A stretch of DNA of 64,000 nucleotides from the NCBI GenBank assembly GCA_019636235.1, contig JAHBXW010000001.1, forward strand, positions 682,001-746,000, given 5' to 3'. Positions 54,799 through 62,606 of the stretch are shown in pieces. A model generated the notes under the pieces. That model had not been told where the DNA came from and ran no database searches. It worked only from the letters and a program-made list of their open reading frames with translations. Origin of the DNA: Planctomyces sp. (GTDB lineage Bacteria; Planctomycetota; Planctomycetia; Planctomycetales; Planctomycetaceae). A program made the translations under genes and the position numbers. Position 1 is the first letter of the stretch; each line of letters starts with the position of its first letter.

Positions 54799-54841
54799 GC
54801 TGCACCTCGCGGAATCCTGTCTGTCCCCGGACGCCGGGCCG

Positions 54842-56656
54842 TCAGATCGTCGTCAACAACTGGAACGGGTCCGCCAGCATATTGCACAACGTCGCCACAA
54901 ACCGAGCCGCATCCGCGCCATTGATGACGCGATGGTCGTACGACAGCGACAACGGCAGCATCTGCCGCTCCTCGACCTGGCCTTCGACCATCCGCAGCTC
55001 GGACTGCGTCCGGGACATCCCCAGGATGCAGACTTCCGGATAATTCACAATGGGCGTGAAGCCCACGCCGCCGATGCCGCCCAGGTTGGTGACCGTGCAG
55101 GTCGCGCCCTGCATCGAGTCGATCGGCAGCTTGCGGTCGCGGGCCTTTTCCGCCAGCTCATTCAAGTCCCGCGCGATCTGCAGAATGCTTTTCGTGTGGC
55201 AGTCCTTGATGACCGGCACGACCAGCCCGTGCTCGGTATCGACCGCGCAGCCGATGTTGTAGAAGCCCTTGAGGACGATCTCGTTCGTCAGCGGGTCGAG
55301 GCTGCTGTTGAACTTCGGGAACGCCTGCAGGCAGGTGGACAGGGCCTTGATGACAATGGCCGTCATCGTGACCTTGGGCCCCTTCTTGCCCAAGCCCTCA
55401 ACGAACCGCTTGCGCGCCAGCTCCAGGTCGGTGATGTCGGCCCGGTCATGCTGCGTGACATGCGGAATGACGTTCCAGGAGACGGTCAGGTTCTCCGCGG
55501 CGACGCGGCCGATCTTGCTGAGCGCCTGACGCTCGACCGGTCCGAAACGTGTGAAATCCGGAAGAGGCGGCGGGGCGATCGATCCCGCGGACAGCACCGC
55601 GCCCGATGCCGGGCCGCGGCCGGACGGGACGCTCAGGCCCTGCAGCCGGTTGCGAACATAGGACTGCACGTCTTCCTGCGTGATGCGGCCTCCAGGACCG
55701 CTGCCGCGGACCGAACGGAGATCGACTCCCAGCTCACGGGCCAGGCGGCGCGTCGAGGGCGCGGCGGGCGCCGGCGCTCCATCCGAGCCGTTCTCTCCCG
55801 GCGATTTGCCCGGCACGACGAGTTCCTGCACTCCGCCCCGCGCGGGCGTCGATTCTCGCCCCTTCGATTCCGGCCGTTCCTTCGACGACGAGCGCTGCGG
55901 CTGCGACTCCTCAGCGTCCGCGGCCGTGGCCTGCGCAGATTCCGCGTCCGCGTCCTCTTCTGTTTCGGCTTCGGCGGTCGCCTCGATCGTCAGCACATTC
56001 GCGCCGACCTGGATCGTGTCCCCCGCCTTTACGTGCACGGCGGTGATTTTCCCGGCGTGCGGGCACTGCAGCTCGACGACGGCCTTCTCGGTCTCCAGCT
56101 CGACGACGACCTGGTTGGCCTCGATGACGTCTCCCGGCTTGACGAGCACTTCCGCGACGTCGGCCTCCGCCACTCCTTCGCCGATGCTCGGCAGCGGGAA
56201 TTCGATCGTCTGCGACCCGCCCGGGGATTCCTTCCGGCCCTTCGATTTGCTCTCGCCATTGGCCGCGGCCGACTTCGAGCCGCTGGCGGATTTCTTCGCG
56301 TTGTCCGATTTCGTCGCGGCGGCTGAGGACTTTTCGGCGGCGGCAGCGGGCTTCTCCTCCGCTTTCGCGGCGGGCGCCTTCTTGCCGGCCGGCTTCTTGT
56401 CCTTGTCCTTCGCTTCCCCGTTGCCGCTGATCGTCATCAGCGGTTGCCCGACGTCGATCGAGTCTCCTGCCTTCACCAGCAGGGACTCAATGGTCCCGGC
56501 GTGCGGGCAGCGCAGCTCGACGACCGCTTTCTCGGTCTCCAGCTCCATGACGACCTGATCCGCCTCAATGGCGTCTCCGGGCGCGACGAGGATTTCGGCG
56601 ATGTCAGCAGAGGAGACCCCCTCCCCGATGCTGGGCAGCTTGAATTCGATGCTCAT
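54842..56656 (-). CDS. aceF: Dihydrolipoamide acyltransferase (E2) of a 2-oxoacid dehydrogenase complex
   Basis: This 604-residue protein has the E2 modular order. Lipoyl domain 1 has Lys43 in ELETEKAVVEL, and an Ala/Lys/Ser-rich linker spans about 82-145. Lipoyl domain 2 has Lys191 in the same motif, and an acidic/Ser linker follows. The peripheral subunit-binding domain is around APSTRRLARELGVDLRSVRGSGPGGRITQEDVQ. The catalytic acyltransferase domain ends in YDHRVINGADAARF with His575. The sequence resembles AceF of pyruvate dehydrogenase. No E1 or E3 gene is in the window, so the complex identity is inferred. The start at MSIEFKLPSIGEG is the conserved lipoyl-domain start. Confidence 0.93.
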   Translation of the reverse strand: MSIEFKLPSIGEGVSSADIAEILVAPGDAIEADQVVMELETEKAVVELRCPHAGTIESLLVKAGDSIDVGQPLMTISGNGEAKDKDKKPAGKKAPAAKAEEKPAAAAEKSSAAATKSDNAKKSASGSKSAAANGESKSKGRKESPGGSQTIEFPLPSIGEGVAEADVAEVLVKPGDVIEANQVVVELETEKAVVELQCPHAGKITAVHVKAGDTIQVGANVLTIEATAEAETEEDADAESAQATAADAEESQPQRSSSKERPESKGRESTPARGGVQELVVPGKSPGENGSDGAPAPAAPSTRRLARELGVDLRSVRGSGPGGRITQEDVQSYVRNRLQGLSVPSGRGPASGAVLSAGSIAPPPLPDFTRFGPVERQALSKIGRVAAENLTVSWNVIPHVTQHDRADITDLELARKRFVEGLGKKGPKVTMTAIVIKALSTCLQAFPKFNSSLDPLTNEIVLKGFYNIGCAVDTEHGLVVPVIKDCHTKSILQIARDLNELAEKARDRKLPIDSMQGATCTVTNLGGIGGVGFTPIVNYPEVCILGMSRTQSELRMVEGQVEERQMLPLSLSYDHRVINGADAARFVATLCNMLADPFQLLTTI

Positions 56657-56704
56657 AGACGGAAATGATGTCGGCGACGAGGGTCGCGGTCCGTGGTCCT
56701 CCGG

Positions 56705-56733
56705 ATGATAGTCCGTTCTGTCGCGAGGCAGAA
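56705..56733 (-). promoter_or_regulatory. Promoter candidate for aceF
   Basis: Minus strand: -35 TTCTGC (56728-56733), 17-bp spacer, -10 TATCAT (56705-56710, five of six consensus bases). Confidence 0.43.
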
Positions 56734-56786
56734 GCCGGAAAGAATCGCCCACGTTCCGCCGTGCCCCGGCCCTGCCCCCATTTGCC

Positions 56787-57731
56787 GTGCAGCGCATCCA
56801 GGTCATCGACACTCATACCGGCGGCGAGCCCACGCGCGTCGTCGTACACGGCGGCCCGGACCTCGGCGCGGGGACGCCGGCGCAGATCCGTGAGCGGTTC
56901 CGCTCGCATGGCGACGCCTTCCGGTCGGCCGTCGTCAATGAGCCGCGGGGCTCCGACGTCATGGTCGGAGCGCTGCTGCTGCCGGCCACGCGGCCGGACT
57001 GCGCGGCGGGGGTCGTGTTCTTCAACAACGTGGGCTGCCTGAACATGTGCGGCCACGGCACGATCGGCGTGGTCGTCGCGCTGGCCCATCTGGGGCGGAT
57101 CGATCTGGGCAAAGGTCAACTCGAGACGCCGGTAGGCGTGGTGGGCTACGAGCTCGCGCCCGGACACCGCGTCACGATCGAGAATGTCGAATCGTATCGC
57201 TTCCAGAAACAGGCGATCGTCGAGCCGCCGGGGCTGGGCCCGATCTCCGGCGACGTCGTCTGGGGCGGCAACTGGTTCTTCCTCACCGCCCACCGCCCGG
57301 CCGAACTGACGCTGCCCAACGTCGACGTGCTGACCGATCACGCCTGGCGAATTCGCGAGGCGCTGACGGCGCAGGGCATCGCCGGCGAGGAGGGCGCGGA
57401 GATCGATCACATCGAACTGCTGGGGCCGCCGGCCGACCCTGCGAATCATGGGCGGAGCTTCGTGCTCTGCCCCGGGAAGGCCTACGACCGTTCCCCCTGC
57501 GGAACGGGGACGAGCGCTAAACTGGCCTGCCTGCACGCCGACGGGCTGCTCCGCGAAGGGGACGTCTGGCGTCAGGAGAGCGTCGTGGGCAGCGTCTTCG
57601 AAGGCCGGTTCCGCGATGTCGGCAATGGACGCGTCATCCCCCGGATCACCGGAACGGCCTGGGTGAACGGCGAGGCGACGCTGCTGCTCGACGAGCGCGA
57701 TCCGTTCTGCTGGGGCATCCGCCCGCAGTGA
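56787..57731 (+). CDS. Proline racemase family protein (probable 4-hydroxyproline epimerase)
   Basis: This 314-residue enzyme has both catalytic cysteines of the family: Cys88 in NMCGHGTIG and Cys238 in DRSPCGTGTSAKLA. The remaining conserved IDTHTGGEPTRVV start and ESVVGSVFEGR are present. Two cysteines fit a proline racemase or 4-hydroxyproline 2-epimerase rather than a dehydratase, in which one is Thr. Substrate choice cannot be settled, because no other hydroxyproline-catabolic gene (dehydrogenase, deaminase) is nearby. The start is a GTG at 56787, divergent from aceF. Confidence 0.9.
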   Translation: MQRIQVIDTHTGGEPTRVVVHGGPDLGAGTPAQIRERFRSHGDAFRSAVVNEPRGSDVMVGALLLPATRPDCAAGVVFFNNVGCLNMCGHGTIGVVVALAHLGRIDLGKGQLETPVGVVGYELAPGHRVTIENVESYRFQKQAIVEPPGLGPISGDVVWGGNWFFLTAHRPAELTLPNVDVLTDHAWRIREALTAQGIAGEEGAEIDHIELLGPPADPANHGRSFVLCPGKAYDRSPCGTGTSAKLACLHADGLLREGDVWRQESVVGSVFEGRFRDVGNGRVIPRITGTAWVNGEATLLLDERDPFCWGIRPQ

Positions 57732-57767
57732 AGTCCGCGCGGTTCGACGCCGACGATGCGCGGCGTC

Positions 57768-58346
57768 TCACCCGTGGAGCGCCGCAGTCGTCCGGACCAG
57801 CGTCCCCGCGAATTTCCCCAGCCGGTCGCGCAGCCCGGAGTCCTTCAGCGAGCCGTCCGGAGCGAACGCCTCGTGCGCCTTGGCGACGGTCACCTGATCT
57901 GGCAGCACCAGCACGCCAATGTTCCCCAGAATCGAACGGACGTGCACCAGGCCCCGCATTCCGCCGTTCACCGACGGCGACGCGCTGATCAGACCCGCGA
58001 CCTTCCCCTGATAGGCCGCCAGCGGCGCTTCGCTCCCATGCCGCCGCGACACCCAGTCGATGACGTTCTTCAACAGCGGCGTGATTGAGCTGTTGTACTC
58101 CGGGCAGGCAAGCAGCAACCCCTGATGGGCAAGAAACAGCTGTTTGAGCGCCGCGGCGTTCGCCGGCTCTCCCTGGCCCGCTTCAAGATCCTCATCCATC
58201 AGCGGCAGCGGGTAGTCGGCCAGGTCGACGACCGTCAGGTCCCCGCCCGCGGCCCGCGCTGCGTCGACGGCGCAATTCAGCAGTTTTCGGTTCACCGATT
58301 CGCGGCGCGTGCTGCCGGCGAAGGACAGAATGCGGGGAGCGGACAT
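57768..58346 (-). CDS. NADPH-dependent FMN reductase family protein
   Basis: This 192-residue flavodoxin-like protein has the phosphate-binding loop GSTRRESVNRKL (11-22) and the PEYNSSITPLLKNVIDW motif of the NAD(P)H:FMN/quinone/azo reductase family. These soluble enzymes transfer hydride to flavins, quinones or chromate; the substrate here is not readable. It converges on the epimerase gene with 36 bp between stops. Confidence 0.92.
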   Translation of the reverse strand: MSAPRILSFAGSTRRESVNRKLLNCAVDAARAAGGDLTVVDLADYPLPLMDEDLEAGQGEPANAAALKQLFLAHQGLLLACPEYNSSITPLLKNVIDWVSRRHGSEAPLAAYQGKVAGLISASPSVNGGMRGLVHVRSILGNIGVLVLPDQVTVAKAHEAFAPDGSLKDSGLRDRLGKFAGTLVRTTAALHG

Positions 58347-58402
58347 CAGACGAGTCTCCGAAGGGCCGGGCGGTCGGCCGTGGGTTGTGCGAGCAGGGTC
58401 TT

Positions 58403-58430
58403 AGCATATCGGCCCGCGCGGCGCGATCAA
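58403..58430 (-). promoter_or_regulatory. Promoter candidate for the FMN reductase gene
   Basis: Minus strand: -35 TTGATC (58425-58430), 16-bp spacer, -10 TATGCT (58403-58408). The leader would be about 50 nt. Confidence 0.4.
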
Positions 58431-58501
58431 TTGGCTCGCCGATGGACATTCGGCCGGAACCAGGGCCACGCCGCAGCGCGATGACCGCCGCGAGCGTGCG
58501 C

Positions 58502-60343
58502 TCAGCGGAGCGCGCCCGACTCCTGGACGGCGATCCGCCCCCGCGTACCGGGCCGCCGCTCGATGACGAACACGTCGCCCGTTCGCGGAAACCGCGGTCG
58601 CGCGTCGACCACCTGGAACAAGGGGCCGCAGCCGGCCTCCAGCTGCTCGATTCCCGAGTCGGTCGTGATCAACGCGGCCTCCGGGTGCTGCGACAGGAAC
58701 TCCGCCGCTTCGTGGAGGGTTCGCAGTCGTTCGACGCGCCGGCCGGCGTAGAACACAAGGCTGGGCGGGAAATGTCGATACGCGCCCAGTGGTTGCGGCG
58801 CATCGCCGCGACGCGTCGCCTCGGCGGCCTGCGTCAGCGGAAAACTCGTCTGATGCGGATCGAGAACGCCCGCGGCGCCGATCAGCACGGTCGCCGTGAA
58901 GGCCATTCCCGCGAGGCTGGCGCACCACGCGGCCCGCATCCGCAAATCGCGCCGCTGGAGTTCCATCGCCAACAGCCCGCCCGCCAGCGGAATCACGCCC
59001 AGCCATGCCAGCGAGGCGACTGGGGCCGTCAGCGCGCCGTTGACGCCGAGTCGCTCCAGCAGCGGCCTGCCGCCAAGCGGCGTCAGCCCCACGGCCGGGA
59101 GAGCAATCAGCAGCGCCAGGCCCACGCCCGCCAGCGTGCCGAACGCAAGTTGCGGCCAACGGGACCACGTCGCCTCCCGCCGCGCCAGCCACGCATCCAC
59201 CCATGCGCCGATCAACAACGCGACGGCCGGATACGCCGGCAGCACATAATTCGGCAGCTTCGTGCGGGCGATCGAAAAAAAGCCCACCATCCACGCCAGC
59301 CAGCACAGGACGAACACGAACCGCGCCCGACTCCCCGGATCGCGGACGCCGTTCCGCAAATGGGCCAGCGTCGGCATCGTGAACATCGTCCACGGAAAAC
59401 AGCCGATCAGCATCACGGGGATGTAGTACACGATCGGGCCGCGATGATTCTCCATCGGAGTCAGGAACCGGCCCACGTTGTGCACGCCGAAAAACTCCCG
59501 CAGGAACGCGCCCTGCGTCTGCAGGTGGACCAGCATGAACCAGGGCCCCGCCACCAGCAGCAGCATGCCGATCGCCGTCAACGGACGCATTTGCCAGAAC
59601 GTCGCCCACAGGGGACGGCCCACGAACGGTCTGAGACGCTGCAGCAGTCGCCGCCACGCGGGCTGCCCGGCGTCGATCCGGCAGGGCGCCTGACTCAGGA
59701 CGAACAGGCCGATCGCCGCGCCGGGCAACAGCATCCCGATCGGGCCTTTCACCAGCACGGCCAGCGCCATCGCGCCATACATCGCCGCGAACGTCGACCA
59801 GCGGCCGGGCAGCCACGCGACGAGCACATCGTCCAGCGACTGCGGCGCCGCGGTTCGTTCCATGCCGCCCTCGGCGGCGGGGAACACGGCCCTCACGTAA
59901 ATCAGCATCGCCAGAGTGGTGAAGAACGCCAGGTAGCAGTCGGCCGTCGCGGCTCGCGAGACCACGCCCCACATCAGGCAGCCCGGCAGGATCAGGCCCG
60001 CGAGCAAACCGGCCCGGCGAGAGAACAGTCGCGCGCCCAGCCGCCAGGCGACCAGCGCCGTCAGAATCGAAAACACGGCCGAGCCAAAACGCGCGCCGAA
60101 TTCGTTCAGCCCGAACAGTGCGAACCCGACCCGCATCATCCAATACATGAAGGGAGGCTTGTGGGCGAACAGCTCGTCATTGAATGTGGGCACGACCCAG
60201 TCGCCGCGGCGATGCATCTCCGCGGCGGCGGCCGCGAAAAACGCTTCGTCCTCGTCCCACAGCCGCGTCTGCCCCAGGGCCGACAGGGACATTGCCGCTG
60301 CGGCCGCGACGATCAGCAGCGCATCTCGAACGGAAGGCTTCAT
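58502..60343 (-). CDS. ArnT-like glycosyltransferase (family 39, dolichol-phosphate mannosyltransferase superfamily)
   Basis: This 613-residue polytopic membrane protein has a short N-terminal helix and then the GT-C active-site Asp/Glu in LWDEDEAFFAAAAAEM. ELFAHKPPFMYWMMRVGF follows, and about 12 membrane helices precede a C-terminal soluble domain (YAGRRVERLRTLHEAAEFL). GT-C enzymes move a sugar from a polyprenyl-phosphate donor to a lipid or protein outside the inner membrane; ArnT adds aminoarabinose to lipid A. The acceptor here is unknown. It is translated from an ATG that overlaps the PAP2 stop (ATGA at 60340-60343), suggesting a shared envelope role. Confidence 0.9.
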   Translation of the reverse strand: MKPSVRDALLIVAAAAAMSLSALGQTRLWDEDEAFFAAAAAEMHRRGDWVVPTFNDELFAHKPPFMYWMMRVGFALFGLNEFGARFGSAVFSILTALVAWRLGARLFSRRAGLLAGLILPGCLMWGVVSRAATADCYLAFFTTLAMLIYVRAVFPAAEGGMERTAAPQSLDDVLVAWLPGRWSTFAAMYGAMALAVLVKGPIGMLLPGAAIGLFVLSQAPCRIDAGQPAWRRLLQRLRPFVGRPLWATFWQMRPLTAIGMLLLVAGPWFMLVHLQTQGAFLREFFGVHNVGRFLTPMENHRGPIVYYIPVMLIGCFPWTMFTMPTLAHLRNGVRDPGSRARFVFVLCWLAWMVGFFSIARTKLPNYVLPAYPAVALLIGAWVDAWLARREATWSRWPQLAFGTLAGVGLALLIALPAVGLTPLGGRPLLERLGVNGALTAPVASLAWLGVIPLAGGLLAMELQRRDLRMRAAWCASLAGMAFTATVLIGAAGVLDPHQTSFPLTQAAEATRRGDAPQPLGAYRHFPPSLVFYAGRRVERLRTLHEAAEFLSQHPEAALITTDSGIEQLEAGCGPLFQVVDARPRFPRTGDVFVIERRPGTRGRIAVQESGALR

Positions 60344-61062
60344 GGAGTGGTCGCCTCATACCGGTCAAAGACGCGTCCCAGCGGACCCGGTCCGCACAGC
60401 ACGCCGGCCACCAGCAGCCCCAGGAGGGCCCCGGCCACGACATCGCTGAGGTAGTGCGAATGCGACGTCAGCCGCTGCAGGCCGGCGCAGATCGCGAGCG
60501 TCACAAAAACCGCACGGCCGCGCGGATACACGAGGCCGAGCGCCAGGCACAGCGCCACAGCCGACGCCGTGTGGGCCGAGGGAAAGCTCTGAAAACGCGA
60601 ACCGCCCGCCCCGAACGGGAGCACCCCGACGAATCCGGCTGACCAGTCCAGCGCCGCCAGATCGGCGTACTTGGGGCGGGTCCGCGCCAGGAATAATTTG
60701 ACGATGTTGGCCGCCATGCCCCCCAGCCACGCCGCGGCGACGATTCTGGGCAGCCGCCGCCTCTGCAGGGGATCCAGCGCGAACACGAGGCCGAAGACGA
60801 TCAGGTGTCCGTAGATCGTGCCCAGCGGCTCGGCCGCCTCGAAAAACTTTGAGGGGACGTCGGGAAGCTTGTGCGCCGCCAGCCAGCGGGCCAAGGGCGC
60901 ATCGGCGAGCACGAACGCGGCCGGCCAGGCGATGCCGAGAATGCCGGCCAATGCCAGCCAGCGGCCAGCGCGAGGGCGCATCGAGGCGATGTCGGCGGGA
61001 CCACTGGCGGGGACCGCGTTGTGAGCGGCGTCCGTGGCCAGCGGCGAAGTGGCGGCGGTCAT
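60340..61062 (-). CDS. PAP2 superfamily phosphatase
   Basis: This 240-residue membrane phosphatase has six or so helices and the three PAP2 signature motifs: KLFLARTRPKY (K-x6-RP), FPSAHTAS (PSGH-like, Ala replacing Gly) and RLTSHSHYLSDVVAG (SR-x5-H-x3-D-like). Family members dephosphorylate undecaprenyl pyrophosphate, phosphatidate or related lipids. Coupling to an ArnT-like glycosyltransferase suggests recycling or trimming of a polyprenyl carrier, which is inference. The start at MTAATSPLATDA is used. Confidence 0.88.
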   Translation of the reverse strand: MTAATSPLATDAAHNAVPASGPADIASMRPRAGRWLALAGILGIAWPAAFVLADAPLARWLAAHKLPDVPSKFFEAAEPLGTIYGHLIVFGLVFALDPLQRRRLPRIVAAAWLGGMAANIVKLFLARTRPKYADLAALDWSAGFVGVLPFGAGGSRFQSFPSAHTASAVALCLALGLVYPRGRAVFVTLAICAGLQRLTSHSHYLSDVVAGALLGLLVAGVLCGPGPLGRVFDRYEATTP

Positions 61063-61200
61063 GTGAAACGTCGAATCCCTGACGTGCTGCGGACCTTCGG
61101 CATCCCGCCCAAGGCCCGCGAATCGTAAAGCAACCCGCCGGACCCCGGCTAGCGGAAGTTTCGCTGCGGCCCGGGCCTTGCGGCTGGCTCCGGGCGGCCG

Positions 61201-61229
61201 TTGAATCCTCCAGCGCGGCGCGCTACAAC
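61201..61229 (+). promoter_or_regulatory. Promoter candidate for dapL
   Basis: -35 TTGAAT (61201-61206), 17-bp spacer, -10 TACAAC (61224-61229). It overlaps in-frame upstream codons and so supports the ATG at 61270 as the start. Confidence 0.5.
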
Positions 61230-61269
61230 CGCCTTCTTCCCCACTCCGCACGAACGTCTGACGCAATTC

Positions 61270-62502
61270 ATGGCCCGCATCAACGACAGCTATCTCAAAC
61301 TCAAGGCCGGCTACCTGTTTCCGGAAATCGCCCGGCGCGTCCGCACGTTCGCCGAGGCCCACCCGAACGCCGCCATCATCCGGCTCGGAATCGGGGACGT
61401 CACCGAACCGCTGCCCCCCGCCATCGTCGAGGCCATGCAGCGGGCCGTCGGCGAAATGTCGCGCCGCGAATCGTTCCGCGGCTATGGCCCCGAGCAGGGC
61501 TATGACTTCCTCCGCGAGGCGATCGCGGAGCACGATTTCCGCGCCCGGGGTTGCGACATCAGCGCGGACGAAGTTTTCGTCTCGGACGGATCGAAGTGCG
61601 ACACGGGCAACATCCTGGACATCTTCGGGATCGAGAACCGCGTCGCGGTGCAGGACCCGGTGTACCCGGTGTACGTCGATACGAACGTCATGGCGGGACG
61701 GACCGGGGCGGCGACGCCCGAGGGGCGGTACGCGGGACTGGTGTATCTCCCCTGCACCGAAGCCAATCAGTTCTCCCCGGCGCTGCCCGACGAGCCGGTC
61801 GACCTGATCTACCTCTGCTCGCCGAACAACCCCACCGGAACGGCGCTCACGAAATCGGCGCTCCAGGGCTGGGTCGACTACGCCAGGCGGAATGATGCGA
61901 TCATTCTGTTCGACGCCGCGTACGAGGCCTACATCACGGACGCGGAGATACCCCACTCGATTTACGAGATCCCCGGCGCCCGGGACGTCGCGATCGAGTT
62001 CCGCAGCTTCAGCAAGAATGCCGGATTCACCGGGACCCGCTGCGCTTACACGATCGTTCCCAAAACGCTGACGGGCGCGGCGGCGGACGGCGGCCGGCAT
62101 AACATTCACGCCCTGTGGACCCGGCGGCATACGACGAAGTTCAACGGCGTTTCCTATCCGGTTCAGGCGGGGGCCGCGGCGGCCTACTCCCCGGAAGGCC
62201 GCCAGCAGATTCGCGAACTGGTTCGCTTCTATCTGGAGAACGCCTCGCTCCTGCGCTCCGGCCTGGAACGGGCCGGCATCCAGGTGTTCGGCGGCGTCAA
62301 CGCGCCTTACATCTGGCTGAAGACGCCCGGCGGCCAGTCGAGCTGGGATTTCTTCGATGCGCTGCTGACGCAGGCGCACCTCGTGGGGACGCCCGGCAGC
62401 GGGTTCGGGTCCTGTGGAGAGGGCTACTTCCGGCTGAGCGCCTTCAACAGCCGCCAGAACATCGAGGAAGCGCTCGCCCGCTTGACGAAATTTGTCGGTT
62501 GA
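61270..62502 (+). CDS. dapL: LL-diaminopimelate aminotransferase
   Basis: This 410-residue PLP aminotransferase converts tetrahydrodipicolinate directly to LL-diaminopimelate, supplying lysine and peptidoglycan precursors. The PLP lysine is Lys249 in [13 protein letters not shown]. Signatures are the N-terminal [43 protein letters not shown] and [12 protein letters not shown]. Length is typical of DapL. The route is known in planctomycetes, chlamydiae and plants. It is divergent from the PAP2 gene. Confidence 0.97.
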   Translation: MARINDSYLKLKAGYLFPEIARRVRTFAEAHPNAAIIRLGIGDVTEPLPPAIVEAMQRAVGEMSRRESFRGYGPEQGYDFLREAIAEHDFRARGCDISADEVFVSDGSKCDTGNILDIFGIENRVAVQDPVYPVYVDTNVMAGRTGAATPEGRYAGLVYLPCTEANQFSPALPDEPVDLIYLCSPNNPTGTALTKSALQGWVDYARRNDAIILFDAAYEAYITDAEIPHSIYEIPGARDVAIEFRSFSKNAGFTGTRCAYTIVPKTLTGAAADGGRHNIHALWTRRHTTKFNGVSYPVQAGAAAAYSPEGRQQIRELVRFYLENASLLRSGLERAGIQVFGGVNAPYIWLKTPGGQSSWDFFDALLTQAHLVGTPGSGFGSCGEGYFRLSAFNSRQNIEEALARLTKFVG

Positions 62503-62606
62503 GGGGGAAGGCGAAATTCCAGGAGGGCCGACCCGTCGCGAATTTCCTGCTCCGTGCCCGACGTGGGATCGCGTACACTGGTAGACGGCCATCAATCGAG
62601 GATGCC

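Noticed and set aside
58385-60454. Long frames on both strands across the ArnT-like gene
   Set aside because: Only the minus-strand frame at 58502-60343 shows membrane helices and the GT-C active-site motif; the rest are shadows.
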